Origin: Stigmatella aurantiaca DW4/3-1
Lineage (GTDB): Bacteria > Myxococcota > Myxococcia > Myxococcales > Myxococcaceae
NCBI RefSeq assembly: GCF_000165485.1
Contig: NC_014623.1
Coordinates: forward strand, 4,978,893 to 5,042,892
Direction: 5' to 3'
DNA: 64,000 bases
Under the pieces are notes generated by a model. The model did not search any database, was not told the DNA's origin, and saw only the letters and a list, made by a program, of their open reading frames with translations. This document shows positions 37,123 to 46,945 of the stretch, in pieces; the stretch's first letter is position 1; the number at the start of each line of letters is the position of its first letter. The position numbers were made by a program, and so were the translations under genes.

Positions 37123-37932
37123 ATGACTGGACTGCCGAAACTCGATGCCAAGCAGCTCCAAGCGGAGGCGGAGGCGGAGGCGTTGCGCGCCGCGGGCCAC
37201 GTCCTGCTCCGGGGCGTTTTTTCTCCCGAGGAGATCGCCGCCTACCGCCCCGCGCTGCGGGACTACATTTTGGACAAGCGGGAGCAGCTCACCACGGCGG
37301 AGCGCAATCTGGGCGCCAGCCCGGAGAACACCACCTTCAGCCTGGGGGATGCTCCCTCCGCCGTGGCCGACTTCGTGACGTCGCCGCGGCTGGGGGAAGT
37401 TGCTGCCCGGTTGCTCGGCGTGGAGGCTGTGCGGATCCTCCACTTCTGCGGCTTCTTCAAGCCCGGTGGTGGCCCGCCCACGCCCTGGCACCAGGACCTG
37501 AGCTTCATCCCGTTGGACAGCGATCGGGCGCTCTCTGCCTGGATCCCGCTGATGGATGTCTCGCCAGCCATGGGTGGCCTGGTTTTCGCCGAGGGCTCTC
37601 ATCAGCAGGGCCATCAAGAGCCCGCGGCCGCGGCCCGCTTTCGCCTGGCGCGAAACGGGGCGATGAAGGCCGGGGACTTGTCGCTGCACATGGGGTGGAC
37701 CCTGCATGCCGCTGGGAAGAACGCGAGCACGGTGATGCGGGAGGCGATCGCCGTGTGCTTCTACGCGGACGGAGCGCGGGTGGCCAGTGAGGAGGGATTG
37801 CCGTTCCGCCGCAGCTTGATGACGTCCTACTTCGCCGGGCTTCGCCCGGGAGATGTGGCCGCAGGGCCCCTGAACCCCGTCGTCTTCCGGCGAAGCGGCC
37901 CGCCGGCTGGCACGGAAGGAGCGCATCCGTGA
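37123..37932 (+). CDS. Phytanoyl-CoA-dioxygenase-family oxygenase, copy 1
   Basis: 269 residues from ATG 37123 (GAGGG upstream). The iron triad is H123-x-D125 in PWHQDLSFIP and His195 in WTLHAAGKN; Arg for 2-oxoglutarate lies a few residues on. The domain is complete. Its stop overlaps the second PhyH gene by four bases (GTGA), and the two proteins share FSPEEIAAYRP/LSPEEIEAYRP and the TPWHQD region, so they are tandem paralogues. Confidence 0.87.
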   Translation: MTGLPKLDAKQLQAEAEAEALRAAGHVLLRGVFSPEEIAAYRPALRDYILDKREQLTTAERNLGASPENTTFSLGDAPSAVADFVTSPRLGEVAARLLGVEAVRILHFCGFFKPGGGPPTPWHQDLSFIPLDSDRALSAWIPLMDVSPAMGGLVFAEGSHQQGHQEPAAAARFRLARNGAMKAGDLSLHMGWTLHAAGKNASTVMREAIAVCFYADGARVASEEGLPFRRSLMTSYFAGLRPGDVAAGPLNPVVFRRSGPPAGTEGAHP

Positions 37933-38861
37933 TCGCACATGGCGTCAGTCCAGAGAGCAGTCCCCCCCCTGAAGGCCTCACGGGCAAGCTTCCCTCGATC
38001 GAGGAGAAGTATGCGCTGCCGGAGGGGATGATCGAGACGTTCCGCCGTGACGGACACGTCAAGCTGCGCGGTGTCTTGTCTCCCGAGGAGATCGAGGCGT
38101 ACCGGCCGCATCTGAAGCGGGTGGTGGAGTCTCACAGCACCGAGACGCACGCCATGGAGCGCAAAGTGGCGGGCAACGGGAAGAACTGGATGTTCGTCAA
38201 CAACCTGTGGACGCGGGATGACCTGACGCGCCACTTCATCCAGAACCGGCGCCTGGCGCGGCTCGCGGCGGACCTGCTGGGCGTGGAGGGGGTGCGGCTG
38301 TTCCGGGATCAGTCGTACTTCAAGGGCCCTGGCGGCTCCAATACGCCCTGGCACCAGGATGCCCGCTTCATGCCGTTGGATACGGACAAGATCATCACCT
38401 TCTGGATTCCGCTCACCGCCATCACCCCGGCGATGGCCCCCATGGGTTACGTGACGGGTTCTCATCGGGCCGAATACCTGGGCACCTCGAATGGGGATGA
38501 TGAGTCGATGGACCGCTTCGAGGAAGAGCTGCGCCTCAAGGGCTTCCAGATCGCCAACTACGGCCACTTCGATGTGGGCGATATCGCGGCGCACTGGGCC
38601 AGCACGCTGCACTCGTCCCGCACCAATGACGCGCCCATCCTTCGGGAGATCGTCGTCATCGTCTATTTCGCCGATGGGGCGCACGTCGCCCCGGAGAAGC
38701 CTTTGACGAAGACGGCCCACCCGTCCGAGTTCTACGCCACCATCATCCAGCGGGAGAACCGAAGCACCTCCTTGCCTGGACTGAAGCCGGGAGATCTGGC
38801 CGCTGGACCGATGACGCCGCTGGTCTATCGCCGCGAGTGGGATGCGCTGCCGGTCCGCTGA
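37929..38861 (+). CDS. Phytanoyl-CoA-dioxygenase-family oxygenase, copy 2
   Basis: 310 residues from GTG 37929. The triad is H142-x-D144 in PWHQDARFMP and His228 in STLHSSRTND. It is larger than copy 1 by an N-terminal extension and an insert (SNGDDESMDRFEEEL). The similarity to copy 1 is partial, so they probably oxidise different positions. Small-molecule PhyH enzymes hydroxylate or chlorinate aliphatic carbons; peptide substrates would be less usual. Confidence 0.87.
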   Translation: MIAHGVSPESSPPPEGLTGKLPSIEEKYALPEGMIETFRRDGHVKLRGVLSPEEIEAYRPHLKRVVESHSTETHAMERKVAGNGKNWMFVNNLWTRDDLTRHFIQNRRLARLAADLLGVEGVRLFRDQSYFKGPGGSNTPWHQDARFMPLDTDKIITFWIPLTAITPAMAPMGYVTGSHRAEYLGTSNGDDESMDRFEEELRLKGFQIANYGHFDVGDIAAHWASTLHSSRTNDAPILREIVVIVYFADGAHVAPEKPLTKTAHPSEFYATIIQRENRSTSLPGLKPGDLAAGPMTPLVYRREWDALPVR

Positions 38862-38891
38862 TCTCGAGCACGACGGAAGGAATCCAACCCC

Positions 38892-40160
38892 ATGATGGCA
38901 ATGGACAACCGGAGCAATCAGGCCGCTGGCCCCCGAAGCGGTGAGGTGAAGAGGGCAGGGGAGATCGGGTTCGAGGATCTGCTGGCTCCGGTCACGCTGG
39001 AGGATTTCTTCCGTGAGTATTGGGAGCAGAAGCCCCTGGTGACGCGGGGGCGGGCGCAAGGCTTCTTCGCGCCCTTGTTCTCCATCCGGGACGTGGATCG
39101 GGTGATCTGCTACCAGAAGCCGGGGCCGGGGCGCTTGGACCTGGTGACGGAGGGAGGTTTCGTCCGCGACAACTTCCTCAACCTCGACAACACCGCCAAC
39201 ATCAACCTGGTCTACGAGAACTACCTGAAGGGCAGCACGGTCATCCTCAGTGGGCTCGAGGAGACGTGGGAGCCGCTGGTGGTGTTCTGCCGGAAGCTGG
39301 AGGGGCAGCTCAGCCATCCGGTCGCCGTGGCGGTCTACTTGACGCCGCCCAATCACCATGGCGTGCAGCCCCATTTCGACACCCAGGAGAACTTCATCCT
39401 TCAGGTGGATGGGGTGAAGCACTGGAAGGTGTATGGGGCCGGGCAAGAGCTGCCTCGCGTGGAGGGCTCCTACACGCCGGTGGCCCGCGAGCGGCTCCCC
39501 GAACTGCTTCTGGAGACGGAACTCCACCCCGGAGACATGCTCTACGTGCCACGGGGCTTCGTGCACGAGGCGGAGGCACGGGACAGTGCCTCCCTGCACA
39601 TCACCGTGGATGTCCATGTGCGTACCTGGCGCGACTTTCTCGAGGATGCGCTGGCGGCCATGGCGGATCGCAATCCCCGGTTTCGCAAGTCCTTGCCCCC
39701 CGGCCTTCTGAACGGCTCGCACGCAAAGGCTCAGCTGGAGGAAGGGTTCCGGGAGTTGATGGAGATGGTGCATCGCGAGGTCCGGCTCTCGGATGCCCTG
39801 GGCAAGCATGCCGAGAAGCTGATCGTCGCCCGGCCGCCATTGCCGGATGGCCACTTCGCCCTGTTGCATGCGGAGATCGGCTTGGACACGCCGCTGAGGA
39901 AGCGGACGGCGATGCTGACGCGGCGCTTTCAGGAGGAGGCGGTGGCGGGCATCCAGTTTTCCGGGAACCAGATCCTGGGGCCCGTGAAGATCGCCGAGGC
40001 ACTTCGGCACATTGACGAGACCGAAATCGTGGTGCCGTCTCAGCTGCCCGGGGGACTCAGCAACAACGAGAAGCTGGTGCTCGTCCGGCGGCTGGTCCGG
40101 GTGGGGTTGCTGACGCACGCTTCGGAAGGGAACTCCGCAGGCGCGGCGAAAAGGGGATAG
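38892..40160 (+). CDS. JmjC/cupin_4 (ROXA-like) oxygenase, copy 1
   Basis: 422 residues. N-terminal LEDFFREYWEQKPLVTRG is the classic start of this family (ROXA/YcfD, MINA53, NO66), whose known members hydroxylate Arg or His in ribosomal proteins. The iron ligands are H161-x-D163 in PHFDTQENF and His225 in PRGFVHEAE. A C-terminal winged-helix dimerisation domain follows (NNEKLVLVRRLVRVGLL). The known peptide activity of the family makes it a good candidate for acting on the precursor core. Confidence 0.88.
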   Translation: MMAMDNRSNQAAGPRSGEVKRAGEIGFEDLLAPVTLEDFFREYWEQKPLVTRGRAQGFFAPLFSIRDVDRVICYQKPGPGRLDLVTEGGFVRDNFLNLDNTANINLVYENYLKGSTVILSGLEETWEPLVVFCRKLEGQLSHPVAVAVYLTPPNHHGVQPHFDTQENFILQVDGVKHWKVYGAGQELPRVEGSYTPVARERLPELLLETELHPGDMLYVPRGFVHEAEARDSASLHITVDVHVRTWRDFLEDALAAMADRNPRFRKSLPPGLLNGSHAKAQLEEGFRELMEMVHREVRLSDALGKHAEKLIVARPPLPDGHFALLHAEIGLDTPLRKRTAMLTRRFQEEAVAGIQFSGNQILGPVKIAEALRHIDETEIVVPSQLPGGLSNNEKLVLVRRLVRVGLLTHASEGNSAGAAKRG

Positions 40161-40163
40161 GGC

Positions 40164-41315
40164 ATGAGCCTGGCGAGACTGCTCCACCCCATCGCGCCAT
40201 CGGTCTTTTTCGAGGAGGCCTGGGAGCGCAAGCCCCTGGTGCTTCAGGGGCCGCCGGACCGGTGGTCCGGCCTCTTCTCCTCGCGCGATCTCGGCCGCCT
40301 GCTGACGTACCAGCCGCCCCGGTCCATCGAGGGCATGATGCTCGTCAAGGAGGGGCGCCACCGGGATGAGAACTGGTTGAGCCCAGACGGCTCACCGCGC
40401 CTGGAGCAGGTGCAGGCCGCATGGCGCGAGGGCTACACGATCGTCATCAACAAGGTGGGCCAGTTCTGGGAGCCCGTGGGCCGGTTCTGCGCCGCGGTGG
40501 AGGAGGAACTGCACCACCCCGTGGGCGTCAACCTCTACATGACCCCCCCGGGGGCGCAGGGCTTCAAAGCCCATTTCGACATCATGGATGCCTTCGTCTT
40601 GCAGGTCGAAGGCTCCAAGGTGTGGCAGGTGCGAGGCCCTCAGGTGACGCTTCCCCTGCCGGATGAGCACACCGCGACCTCGTCCGAATCTCTGCCCCCC
40701 GTGCTCCTGGAGCAGGAGCTGAAGCGTGGGGATGTGCTCTACATCCCTCGCGGCTTCGTTCACGAGGCCCGCACGGCGCAGACGCACTCGGTGCACCTGA
40801 CCCTGGGTCTGCAAGCCGTGACCTGGAGTGACCTCTTCGTGGCGGCCATCGCCGCCGCCCGGCGGGACGAGCGGTTCCGCAAGGGGCTGCCCCCTCGATT
40901 CCTGGAGGGCTCGGCCATGATGGAGCAGACCTTCCGGGAGTTGCTGGCGGAGTTACCACGGCACCTGGAACTGGGCCATGCGCTCACCCAGCTCGCGGAA
41001 CGGCTCGTCGTCCAGAAGCCGCCGCCGCCCACCGAGGATCTGCTCGAGGGGGCCGTGGAGTTGAAAGGCAGCACCGTGCTCACGCGGCGCCCGGGGATGG
41101 TGCTGCGTGTCATGGAGGGGCCTGGGTATGCGGGCCTGCAGTACTCCGGGGGCAAGCTCATGGGGCCCGCCAAGATTGGTCCGGCCCTGCGGCACATCGC
41201 CAAAGGCTCCGTCATCCCCGTCCAGTCGCTCCCCGGCCTGAGCGAGAAGGAGCAACTCGTGCTTGCGGGGCGGCTGGTTCGCAGTGGTGTGCTGGCCGTG
41301 CAGGAGACGCCATGA
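40164..41315 (+). CDS. JmjC/cupin_4 (ROXA-like) oxygenase, copy 2
   Basis: 383 residues, clearly paralogous to copy 1 (PSVFFEEAWERKPLVLQG; YIPRGFVHEARTAQTHSVHL). The ligands are H137-x-D139 in AHFDIMDAF and His200. It starts three bases after copy 1 and its stop overlaps lanM by four (ATGA), tying the pair to the lanthionine synthetase. Confidence 0.88.
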   Translation: MSLARLLHPIAPSVFFEEAWERKPLVLQGPPDRWSGLFSSRDLGRLLTYQPPRSIEGMMLVKEGRHRDENWLSPDGSPRLEQVQAAWREGYTIVINKVGQFWEPVGRFCAAVEEELHHPVGVNLYMTPPGAQGFKAHFDIMDAFVLQVEGSKVWQVRGPQVTLPLPDEHTATSSESLPPVLLEQELKRGDVLYIPRGFVHEARTAQTHSVHLTLGLQAVTWSDLFVAAIAAARRDERFRKGLPPRFLEGSAMMEQTFRELLAELPRHLELGHALTQLAERLVVQKPPPPTEDLLEGAVELKGSTVLTRRPGMVLRVMEGPGYAGLQYSGGKLMGPAKIGPALRHIAKGSVIPVQSLPGLSEKEQLVLAGRLVRSGVLAVQETP

Positions 41316-44300
41316 GCGAGGAACTCCTGGCCGAGGAAGAGGCGGTCCGCCAGCTTGCGGCGCGCGCCTCGACACTCTGGGAACGCCTGGCGGGGGACTT
41401 TGTCCCCGAAGAAGGCCCTGAGAGTGCACGGCTGGCGAGCGAGCGCCTGGGGAAGTGGCGCGACAAGGCCGCGGGCGGCGATGCACAGCTGTTCCAAAAA
41501 CGGCTCGACTGGCTTGGCACTTCACCACAGCAGGTCCAGGCGCTCTTGGGCGAGGTTCGGCTCAAGGGAGCGCTTCCTGCGTGGACGCAGACGTTCCGGC
41601 GGGCGATGGCGGCCCGGCGGACGGCAGGGCAGGGGAGACACCCCAGCACGTTTCCCTTCAGCGAATTGCTGATTCCCTTCGCGGAGGCGGCCAAGGGGCT
41701 GCTCATTCCCGAGTGCCGCGCCGTGTTCACGCCGGAGGCCTTTGACAGTCTGGTGGAGGATCTCATCCACGAGCTGAGTTATGTCGCGGCACCCTCGCTG
41801 CTGGCGGAGTTCACGGGCTTTCGTTCGCGGCAGGGAGGAGGCGCGGAGCCCACTTCTCGCAGGCTGTACGAGGCCTTCACAGCCCAGCAGCTCGATGAGG
41901 GGCTGTGGCGGTTCTTCTCTGGCTACCCCGTGCTTGCGCGGCTGCTCTCGAGGACCACCGAGCAGTGGGCGTTCAACGTCTGCGAACTTGCGCGAGCCGT
42001 GAAGGCGGATCAGCGGGAGTTGCAGCGGGTCTTTGCTGGTGGAGCGCCGCAGGGACGGATCGCCTCCATCCAACCCTCCCTCTCGGATCGGCATCATGGT
42101 GGCCGCACCGTGGCTCGCGTCACGTTCGAGGGAGGGGTGCAGCTCTTCTACAAGCCCCGCGGCTTGGGCATCGAAGATGCCTGGTACCGGTTGCTCGAGG
42201 ATCTGAATGCGCGCGGAGGGGACTTCCACCTTCTGCGGGTGCTCCACCGGGGGGACAGGGGTTGGGTGGAGCCTGCCTTTCACGCCTCGTGTACTCAGGT
42301 TCAGGAAGCCAAGCAGTTCTATGTCCGCGCGGGGATGCTGCTGGGCATCCTCTATGTGCTCGAAGCCTCGGACTGCTTCTTCGAGAACATCATCGCCGCC
42401 GGGGCCTTCCCTGTCCTCATCGACACGGAGACGTTGATGCACCACGTCCCCCAGCGGAGCCAGGACGGGGTGTCGGCCGAGGAGCTCGCGCAGGACATCG
42501 TCTTCAACTCCGTGTTCCGTTCCGGTTTTCTGCCCTCATGGGACGTGGGACCCCGTGGCGAGCGCGTCGACATCAGCGGCTTGGGGGCCACCGCGGGCCA
42601 GGTGACGGCCTACCTTCGGCGGCAGTGGCGTCACGTCAACACCGATGCCATGGCGTTGGAGCACGTGCCTATCCGGGTGGAGACAGAGGACCATTTGCCG
42701 CATCTCGGCGGCGCGTCCCTGCGGGCCTTTGACCACGCTGGGGAGATCATCGAGGGTTTCTCGATGATGTACCGGCTGCTCCGCAAGCACCGGGAGGAGT
42801 TGGCCAGGCCCGAGTCCCCGCTGGTTCGCCTGAGCACCCAGGAGATCCGCTTCATCTTCCATGCCTCTCGCATCTATGGGCTGCTGCTGAAGCGGCTGGG
42901 TGCTCCGAACCACATGAAGGCCGGGGTGGAGCGAAGCATCGAGACGGACATTCTCAGCCGCTTCTATGTGGAGTCGCGGGAGAAGTCCCGGTACTGGCCC
43001 CTGCTCCAGGCGGAGCTGGAGGCGATCGAGCAACTGGACATCCCTTGCTTCAGGGCTCGCGCGGACAGTCACGCGCTCACCTTGCCCACGGGGAAGGTGT
43101 TGCCGGAGGCTTTCAAGGAGAGCGGCAGCGAACGCGTGTGGCGCAAGCTCGCCTCCCTGGATGAGGCCGATCTGGAGTTGCAGGTGCGCTTCATCCATGC
43201 CGCGCTGGGCATGGTCAGCTCCTCCCAGGAGCAAGCACCCGCCGCACGGCTCAGGCGGGAGGCTGCCTCCTGGGAGGGGGGGCCCTTGCCGCGGGAGGAG
43301 TTCGCCGCCGAGGCCTCCTCCATCGCCGCCGTGCTGCAGGAGCGGGCCATCTTCGCGCCCGATGGTGGGGCGACCTGGATAGCACCTCAGCTGTTGCCGC
43401 ATGCAGGTCACCACCAACTGCGCCCCCTGCGCATGGATCTCTACGACGGGCTGGGGGGGATTGCGCTGTTCTACGCGGCCTTGGAGCACGTCTCTGGGCA
43501 GGGCCGCCGGATGGCGCTCGCAGCGCTGTCCTCGTTGAGGCGGTTCGTGGTCACGGGCCCCCCTCGGCGTGTGGCCCAGGAAGGCTACACCCTGGGCGCA
43601 GCCACCGGGGTAGGGTCCTTCCTCTACGTGCTGTGCCGCTCCTCCGCCCTCTTGGGAGAGCCTGCTTTGCTCGAGGACGCCACGCGGGCCGCGGGCCTCA
43701 TCACCCCAGAGGGGATCGAGGCCGATGCCCAGTTCGATGTCATGTCAGGAGTCGCGGGGGCCCTCCTCGGGTTGCTGGCGCTGCACCAAGCGACGGGAGC
43801 TGTAGAGGCGCTTGAGAAGGCCAAGCTCTGCGGGGAGCACCTGCTGAAGCACCAGCTCCCCTGTGAGCCAGCGGGGGCCGCCTGGCGCACGAAGAAGGGC
43901 TGGCCCCTTGCCGGTTTTGCCCATGGGGCGGCGGGGATCACCCTTGCGTTGCTGAGACTTCATGCCGTGGTGGGGGATGCGCGGCTGCGTCAGGCGGCTG
44001 TGCAGGCGCTGGCCTTCGAAGACGCCGTCTTCGTTCCCTCCGAGGGCAACTGGCCTGATTTCCGGCACGCCCGCGAGGGAACTCCTTCCTTCATGAACGC
44101 CTGGTGTCACGGGGCTCCGGGCATGGGGCTCGCGCGCATCTCGGGGCTGGCCTTCCTGGACTCGGTGGGCATCCGGCGCGACATCGAGGCTGCCGTCTCC
44201 TCCGTGAAGCGGCAGGGACTGGGGGACAAGGATGGGCTGTGCTGTGGGCAGGCGGGGAGGATCGAGTTCCTCCTGGCCGCCGCGCGGGCCAACGAGGACA

Positions 44301-44497
44301 AGGCGCTCGAAGAGCTGGCGCTTCGTCAGGCCTCCGTGGTGGTGAGGGAGGCCCGGGCCGGGAGCTACCGGTTCTCCGGGGCCGAGCGGGGCGGCTTCTT
44401 CGATCCGTCTTTTTTCCAGGGACTCTCGGGCATCGGCTTCCAGTTGCTGAGGCTCGCCTTCCCGGGGCGGCTTCCCTCAGTACTCGTGTGGGAATGA
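41312..44497 (+). CDS. Class II lanthionine synthetase LanM (CCG type)
   Basis: 1061 residues, full length. The N-terminal kinase-like dehydratase has FYKPRGLGIEDAWYRLL and the DxE of VLIDTETLMH; the usual TDxHxEN motif is present as SDCFFENIIA with His replaced by Phe. The C-terminal LanC-like cyclase starts near 700 (MDLYDGLGGIALFYAALE). Its zinc ligands are Cys932 in WCHGAPG and Cys977-Cys978 in LCCGQAGR; having Cys where most enzymes have His (CHG) places it with the ProcM-type CCG cyclases, known for relaxed reactivity. It dehydrates Ser/Thr of the core and adds Cys thiols. Confidence 0.93.
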   Translation: MSEELLAEEEAVRQLAARASTLWERLAGDFVPEEGPESARLASERLGKWRDKAAGGDAQLFQKRLDWLGTSPQQVQALLGEVRLKGALPAWTQTFRRAMAARRTAGQGRHPSTFPFSELLIPFAEAAKGLLIPECRAVFTPEAFDSLVEDLIHELSYVAAPSLLAEFTGFRSRQGGGAEPTSRRLYEAFTAQQLDEGLWRFFSGYPVLARLLSRTTEQWAFNVCELARAVKADQRELQRVFAGGAPQGRIASIQPSLSDRHHGGRTVARVTFEGGVQLFYKPRGLGIEDAWYRLLEDLNARGGDFHLLRVLHRGDRGWVEPAFHASCTQVQEAKQFYVRAGMLLGILYVLEASDCFFENIIAAGAFPVLIDTETLMHHVPQRSQDGVSAEELAQDIVFNSVFRSGFLPSWDVGPRGERVDISGLGATAGQVTAYLRRQWRHVNTDAMALEHVPIRVETEDHLPHLGGASLRAFDHAGEIIEGFSMMYRLLRKHREELARPESPLVRLSTQEIRFIFHASRIYGLLLKRLGAPNHMKAGVERSIETDILSRFYVESREKSRYWPLLQAELEAIEQLDIPCFRARADSHALTLPTGKVLPEAFKESGSERVWRKLASLDEADLELQVRFIHAALGMVSSSQEQAPAARLRREAASWEGGPLPREEFAAEASSIAAVLQERAIFAPDGGATWIAPQLLPHAGHHQLRPLRMDLYDGLGGIALFYAALEHVSGQGRRMALAALSSLRRFVVTGPPRRVAQEGYTLGAATGVGSFLYVLCRSSALLGEPALLEDATRAAGLITPEGIEADAQFDVMSGVAGALLGLLALHQATGAVEALEKAKLCGEHLLKHQLPCEPAGAAWRTKKGWPLAGFAHGAAGITLALLRLHAVVGDARLRQAAVQALAFEDAVFVPSEGNWPDFRHAREGTPSFMNAWCHGAPGMGLARISGLAFLDSVGIRRDIEAAVSSVKRQGLGDKDGLCCGQAGRIEFLLAAARANEDKALEELALRQASVVVREARAGSYRFSGAERGGFFDPSFFQGLSGIGFQLLRLAFPGRLPSVLVWE

Positions 44498-44508
44498 GGG
44501 AGAGGGCG

Positions 44509-45963
44509 ATGGAGCGGACTGGCACACCAGAGCAGCTCGCCTCCTTCCTGGAGCGCACGCGGGGCTCGGAGCCTGGCGGTGGCGAGGTCCTCGACCAGGC
44601 CCGCGAGCTGTTGGAGCAGGCTTATGTTCACCTGCCCGACAACCAGGCCTCGGGATTGGATCCGCTGAGCTTGCTGGCAGCGCTTCAGCGCACGCCGTCC
44701 CTGGATCGGGTCCAGCTGTACCGGGAGTTGCTCGCGATCTTCGCGCGGCTGGGAGATCGCCACACCCATTGCAGCCTGCCCGAGCCTTTCGCGAGCCAGA
44801 TTGCGTTCCTGCCCTTCTTGGTAGGGGAGTTCCACGAGCGAGGCGAGCGGCAGCTCGCGGTGCTCCACTCCGCCATGGGTGTGCTGGAGCGTGGGGATGT
44901 CCTCCTCTCCTGGAATGGCGCCGCCATGGCGGAAGTGATCGGACGCCAACTGGAGTGGCAGCACGGTGCCAATCCCGAGGCCCGGCACGCCAAGGCGGTG
45001 CAAACGCTGACCTTCCGTCCCCTGGCGCTGATGCCACCTCCCGAGGAGGAATCGGTCGTCCTGGAGTGTGTGTCCGCCACGGGACGGAGGCGGACGGTGC
45101 GGGTGGACTGGCGCGTGACGGATGCCGCGTGGCTCTCGCGGCACTTCTCTTCCTTCCAGCAGGGAGCCTCCATGGCTGAGCTGGGGCAGGAGGGAGGTAT
45201 CTCCTCGCGCCGGGTGAACACCTCGAAGGGGGCGTTTGGGTACATCCGGGTGAACTCATTCCTGGGCCGTCCCGAGCCCTTCTTGGAGCACTTCTCCCGA
45301 GCGCTGGAGGACATGCCCCGCCAAGGGGTGATCCTGGACATGCGGAGCTGCGAGGACGGGATCGTGCAGATTGGGGAGCGGCTGCTCCAGCTCTTCACCC
45401 CGCGGAGGATCCAGCCCGAGCCCTTTCAGTTTCGGGTCACGGCGCTGACCTTGGATCTCGTCCGCTCGGTGCCAGCCCTCGCTGGCTGGCGAGAGGCCGT
45501 CGAGCGCGCGGCGGCCCAGGGCCGGACCTACTCGGAGGCGCTGCCGCTGACGCCCGAGGGAGAGGCCAATGGGATTGGCCAGAAGTACGCAGGTGCCGTC
45601 GTGCTCCTCACGAGCGCACTGACCTACAGCACGGCCGAGATGTTTGCCGCGGGGTTTCAGGATCACGGCATCGGGCAGGTGGTGGGGTCCGCCGCTCGTA
45701 CGGGAGGCGGGGGTGCTTCTCCTTGGCCACAGAGCATGCTCTTCAAGCTCAGCGGCAGGGCCGCCTTTCGCCCTTTGCCCGGTGGCCCCTTGTTTCGCGT
45801 CGCCGTCCGAAGGTGTCAGCGCGTGCATGCGCAGGCGGGAACGCCTCTCGAGCGCGAGGGGGTCGTCCCCGATGTGCTCCACCTGCCAACGCGGGCGGAT
45901 CTCTTCGAGCAGGACAGGGACCTCTTGGAAGTGGCGGGCCAGGTGCTGTCACGGATGCAGTAG
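44509..45963 (+). CDS. S41-family serine peptidase
   Basis: 484 residues from ATG 44509 (GGGAG six bases upstream); ATG 44494, overlapping the lanM stop as ATGA, is the alternative. The C-terminal tail-specific-protease core is present, with VILDMRSCEDG and the nucleophile Ser374 in LTYSTAEMFAAGF. A Lys partner is not obvious. No signal peptide is visible. No other leader peptidase or C39 transporter is encoded in the locus, so this is a candidate for removing the leader; that is inference. Confidence 0.8.
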   Translation: MERTGTPEQLASFLERTRGSEPGGGEVLDQARELLEQAYVHLPDNQASGLDPLSLLAALQRTPSLDRVQLYRELLAIFARLGDRHTHCSLPEPFASQIAFLPFLVGEFHERGERQLAVLHSAMGVLERGDVLLSWNGAAMAEVIGRQLEWQHGANPEARHAKAVQTLTFRPLALMPPPEEESVVLECVSATGRRRTVRVDWRVTDAAWLSRHFSSFQQGASMAELGQEGGISSRRVNTSKGAFGYIRVNSFLGRPEPFLEHFSRALEDMPRQGVILDMRSCEDGIVQIGERLLQLFTPRRIQPEPFQFRVTALTLDLVRSVPALAGWREAVERAAAQGRTYSEALPLTPEGEANGIGQKYAGAVVLLTSALTYSTAEMFAAGFQDHGIGQVVGSAARTGGGGASPWPQSMLFKLSGRAAFRPLPGGPLFRVAVRRCQRVHAQAGTPLEREGVVPDVLHLPTRADLFEQDRDLLEVAGQVLSRMQ

Positions 45964-46006
45964 CCGGAACAACGGAATTTCAGACGGGTGCATGAAGGGG
46001 GTCGCG

Positions 46007-46945
46007 ATGTCCGCAGCGAACTTGTCAGCCAGAGCCCATGAGGCGACGTCCAGCATCGACTTCCGGCGGCGGCTGCATGAGCGGCAACAGCTCGTGGCAC
46101 GGGCGCTGGACGAGCACTTCCCCCCGGGAGCGGGGCACCTGACGGCGGCGATCCGGGAAGCGTTGCTCGCGGACGGCAAGCGGCTCAGGCCCATTCTCTG
46201 CCTGGAGGCCTGCGAGTGGGTGGGAGGGAGCGTCAAGGCGGCGCTGCCCGCCGCCTGCGCGCTCGAGATGATCCACAAGATGACGCTGGTGCACGATGAC
46301 CTACCGGCCATGGATGATGCGGAGACGCGCAACGGCCGGCCGGCACTGCACAAGGTGCATGGCGAGGCGCTGGCCATCCTCGCCGGGGATGCGCTGCTGG
46401 TGCATGCGTTCGGGCTGCTGGCATCCACCCGAGGCGTTCCCGCGGAACGGGTGACCGTTGCGATCAGGCGTTTGTGCCAAGCGCTGGGCACCACCGGTCT
46501 GGCCGGAGGACAAGCCCTGGATGTGCTCTCTCAGACGGAGGGAGTGACGCCCGAGAAGCTCGATCACGTTCACACCTGGAAGACCGCGAGCTTCTTCGAG
46601 GTGGCCATCGTTATTGGCGCGGAGATGGGGGGCGCGGACGCATCCCAGGTCGAGGCGCTGGCCCGCTACGGGATGCTGCTCGGCAGGGCGTTCCAGATCT
46701 CCGATGACCTTCTGGACGCCCGGGACGAAAAGGGGAAGGTCGAAGGAGAGGTGACGAACTACGTCCAGCTCCACGGGGTGGAAGGCGCCCGGCGCAAGCT
46801 GCGCGAACTGCTGAACCAGGCGGTCTCGTCGATCGCCTCGGTGAAGGGGGGAGACATCCAGCTGCTGGCTGGAATCACGGAACTCGTCTGGGAGCGTTCC
46901 TGGAACGCGGAAGAAGAGGAGGGTCACCATGGCAATGACGCTTGA
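46007..46945 (+). CDS. Polyprenyl (farnesyl/geranylgeranyl) diphosphate synthase
   Basis: 312 residues from ATG 46007 (AAGGGGG five bases upstream). The first Asp-rich motif is DDLPAMDD (97-104), the second DDLLD; GKRLRPILCLEA and KTASFFEVAI are also diagnostic. Residue -5 from the first motif is Met, not the Tyr of farnesyl synthases, so a C20 product is possible. Such an enzyme in a lanthipeptide locus implies that an isoprenoid is attached or made. It overlaps the next gene by 17 bases. Confidence 0.9.
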   Translation: MSAANLSARAHEATSSIDFRRRLHERQQLVARALDEHFPPGAGHLTAAIREALLADGKRLRPILCLEACEWVGGSVKAALPAACALEMIHKMTLVHDDLPAMDDAETRNGRPALHKVHGEALAILAGDALLVHAFGLLASTRGVPAERVTVAIRRLCQALGTTGLAGGQALDVLSQTEGVTPEKLDHVHTWKTASFFEVAIVIGAEMGGADASQVEALARYGMLLGRAFQISDDLLDARDEKGKVEGEVTNYVQLHGVEGARRKLRELLNQAVSSIASVKGGDIQLLAGITELVWERSWNAEEEEGHHGNDA

